NCBI RefSeq assembly: GCF_013168275.1
Contig: NZ_AP019547.1
Span: 124,001-188,000, forward strand
Direction: 5' to 3'
Length of the DNA: 64,000 nucleotides
Source of the DNA: Candidatus Nitrotoga sp. AM1P
Lineage (GTDB): Bacteria > Pseudomonadota > Gammaproteobacteria > Burkholderiales > Gallionellaceae
Shown: positions 63,273-64,000 of the stretch, piece after piece
How positions within the stretch are numbered: the stretch's first letter is position 1
How the letters are laid out: every line of letters starts with the position of its first letter
The notes under the pieces: model-generated
Database searches by the model: none
What the model was told of the DNA's origin: nothing
What the model saw: only the letters and a program-made list of their open reading frames with translations
Made by a program: the position numbers and the translations under genes

Positions 63273-64000
63273 TCCGTTTCTCCATGAGGAAGTCTGTCGC
63301 CATTGCTCTTGACCTTAAATTCGACGATTGACTTGGCGAGCAACGTAACCAACGCTAATAAGGCCAGCAGTGAGGCCACGCTGAAAGCTGCAACAAAGTT
63401 GTATTCGTTGTAAAGAATCTCTACGTGCAGCGGTATGGTGTTGGTCATACCTCGAATGTGCCCGGACACCACTGACACCGCGCCGAATTCACCCATCGCA
63501 CGGGCATTACAAAGAATCACACCATACAGCAGACCCCATTTGATGTTGGGCACGGTGACGCGCCAAAAGGTTTGCCAGCCGGAAGCGCCTAGCGATACCG
63601 CCGCTTCTTCCTCTTCTTTGCCTTGTGCCTGCATCAGCGGAATTAACTCCCGTGCAATGAAAGGAAAGGTAACGAAAATGGTGACCAACACGATGCCCGG
63701 CACAGCAAAAATAAGCTTGATGTCATGTTCCTGCAGCCATGGCCCGAACCAGCCCTGCGCGCCGAACAGTAGTACATAAATCAGGCCGGACACTACCGGG
63801 CTGACGGCAAACGGCAGATCAATCAGTGTGATCAATACACTTTTTCCGCGAAATTCGAATTTGGCAATAGCCCAAGCCGCCGCAACCCCAAACACCAGGT
63901 TGGCTGGCACCGCAATAGCGGCTGCAATCAAGGTTAATTCGATAGCTGACCACGCATCCGGGTCTTGCAATGCTGCCCAGTAAAGAGTCCAGCCTTTGCC
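63269..64000 (-). CDS. cysW: Sulfate ABC transporter permease CysW (5' end outside window)
   Basis: The frame is open to the window edge; about 243 residues are seen. [106 protein letters not shown] (EAA loop) and [26 protein letters not shown] identify CysW. It is an inner-membrane pore subunit for sulfate. cysU/cysT and the binding protein are expected beyond the window. Confidence 0.95.
   Translation of the reverse strand, partial: GKGWTLYWAALQDPDAWSAIELTLIAAAIAVPANLVFGVAAAWAIAKFEFRGKSVLITLIDLPFAVSPVVSGLIYVLLFGAQGWFGPWLQEHDIKLIFAVPGIVLVTIFVTFPFIARELIPLMQAQGKEEEEAAVSLGASGWQTFWRVTVPNIKWGLLYGVILCNARAMGEFGAVSVVSGHIRGMTNTIPLHVEILYNEYNFVAAFSVASLLALLALVTLLAKSIVEFKVKSNGDRLPHGETE

Overview
The window is a chromosomal segment of a Gram-negative bacterium, most likely a betaproteobacterium of the Nitrosomonadales/Gallionellaceae type. 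That placement is inferred from the gene set: a TrpS with the beta-type internal insertion, the 'ferrooxidans-type' GshA, a PTS trunk (EIIA-HPr-EI) without any sugar permease, outer-membrane porins, and the housekeeping order smpB/ratA, rnm-yciO-M50-trpS-scpA-scpB and rnr-rlmB. No rRNA operon, CRISPR array, prophage or intact insertion sequence was seen.

Layout. 1-9.6 kb: a porin cut by the window edge, a ribulose-phosphate-epimerase paralogue with altered catalytic residues, divergent smpB and ratA, then a tight plus-strand run (PHP exonuclease, YciO, M50 protease, TrpS, ScpA, ScpB, TrmH-type methylase) and a DUF883 protein. 9.8-24 kb: envelope genes (giant AsmA-like DUF748 protein, M48-Sel1 protein with a broken signal-peptide frame, an OprB-type porin next to a solute-binding-protein remnant, a membrane protein with three VanZ-like modules, a bifunctional class A PBP). 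24-28.2 kb: DUF255 thioredoxin-like protein, NUDIX hydrolase, and an ammonium transporter with two NtrC-like boxes and a sigma-54 promoter.

28.2-33.9 kb: an RHS/YD polymorphic-toxin locus. A Sec-exported 1393-aa RHS protein carries a ~116-aa toxin tip and overlaps (ATGA) a secreted partner, the likely immunity protein. Downstream lies a displaced, frameshifted second RHS tip. The locus is bracketed by the amt gene and a 53-bp amt fragment, so it appears to have replaced or invaded a second amt copy.

34-46.9 kb: alkA-like glycosylase, siroheme synthase, tRNA-Leu(CAG), rnr, rlmB, rep helicase, tRNA-Leu(UAA), a tRNA Gly-Cys-Pro cluster with a strong promoter and terminator, and stress-type genes (YqhA, thiopurine methyltransferase, ArsC, a Cys-rich MarR regulator followed by a beheaded carboxymuconolactone-decarboxylase gene, a redoxin).

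46.9-55.8 kb: a minus-strand defence/toxin-antitoxin island. An MmeI-like adenine methyltransferase lacking an obvious nuclease motif, a DEAD-type helicase and a GIY-YIG nuclease form a candidate split restriction-modification system. A RelBE-like pair plus a 62-aa ORF sit between methylase and helicase, along with palindromic repeats and a MITE-like element. HigBA and two decayed antitoxin genes flank it.

55.9-64 kb: YbiT ABC-F protein, GshA, the PTS trunk (EIIA, HPr, EI), and the sulfate assimilation set cysW (cut by the window edge)-cysA-cysB.
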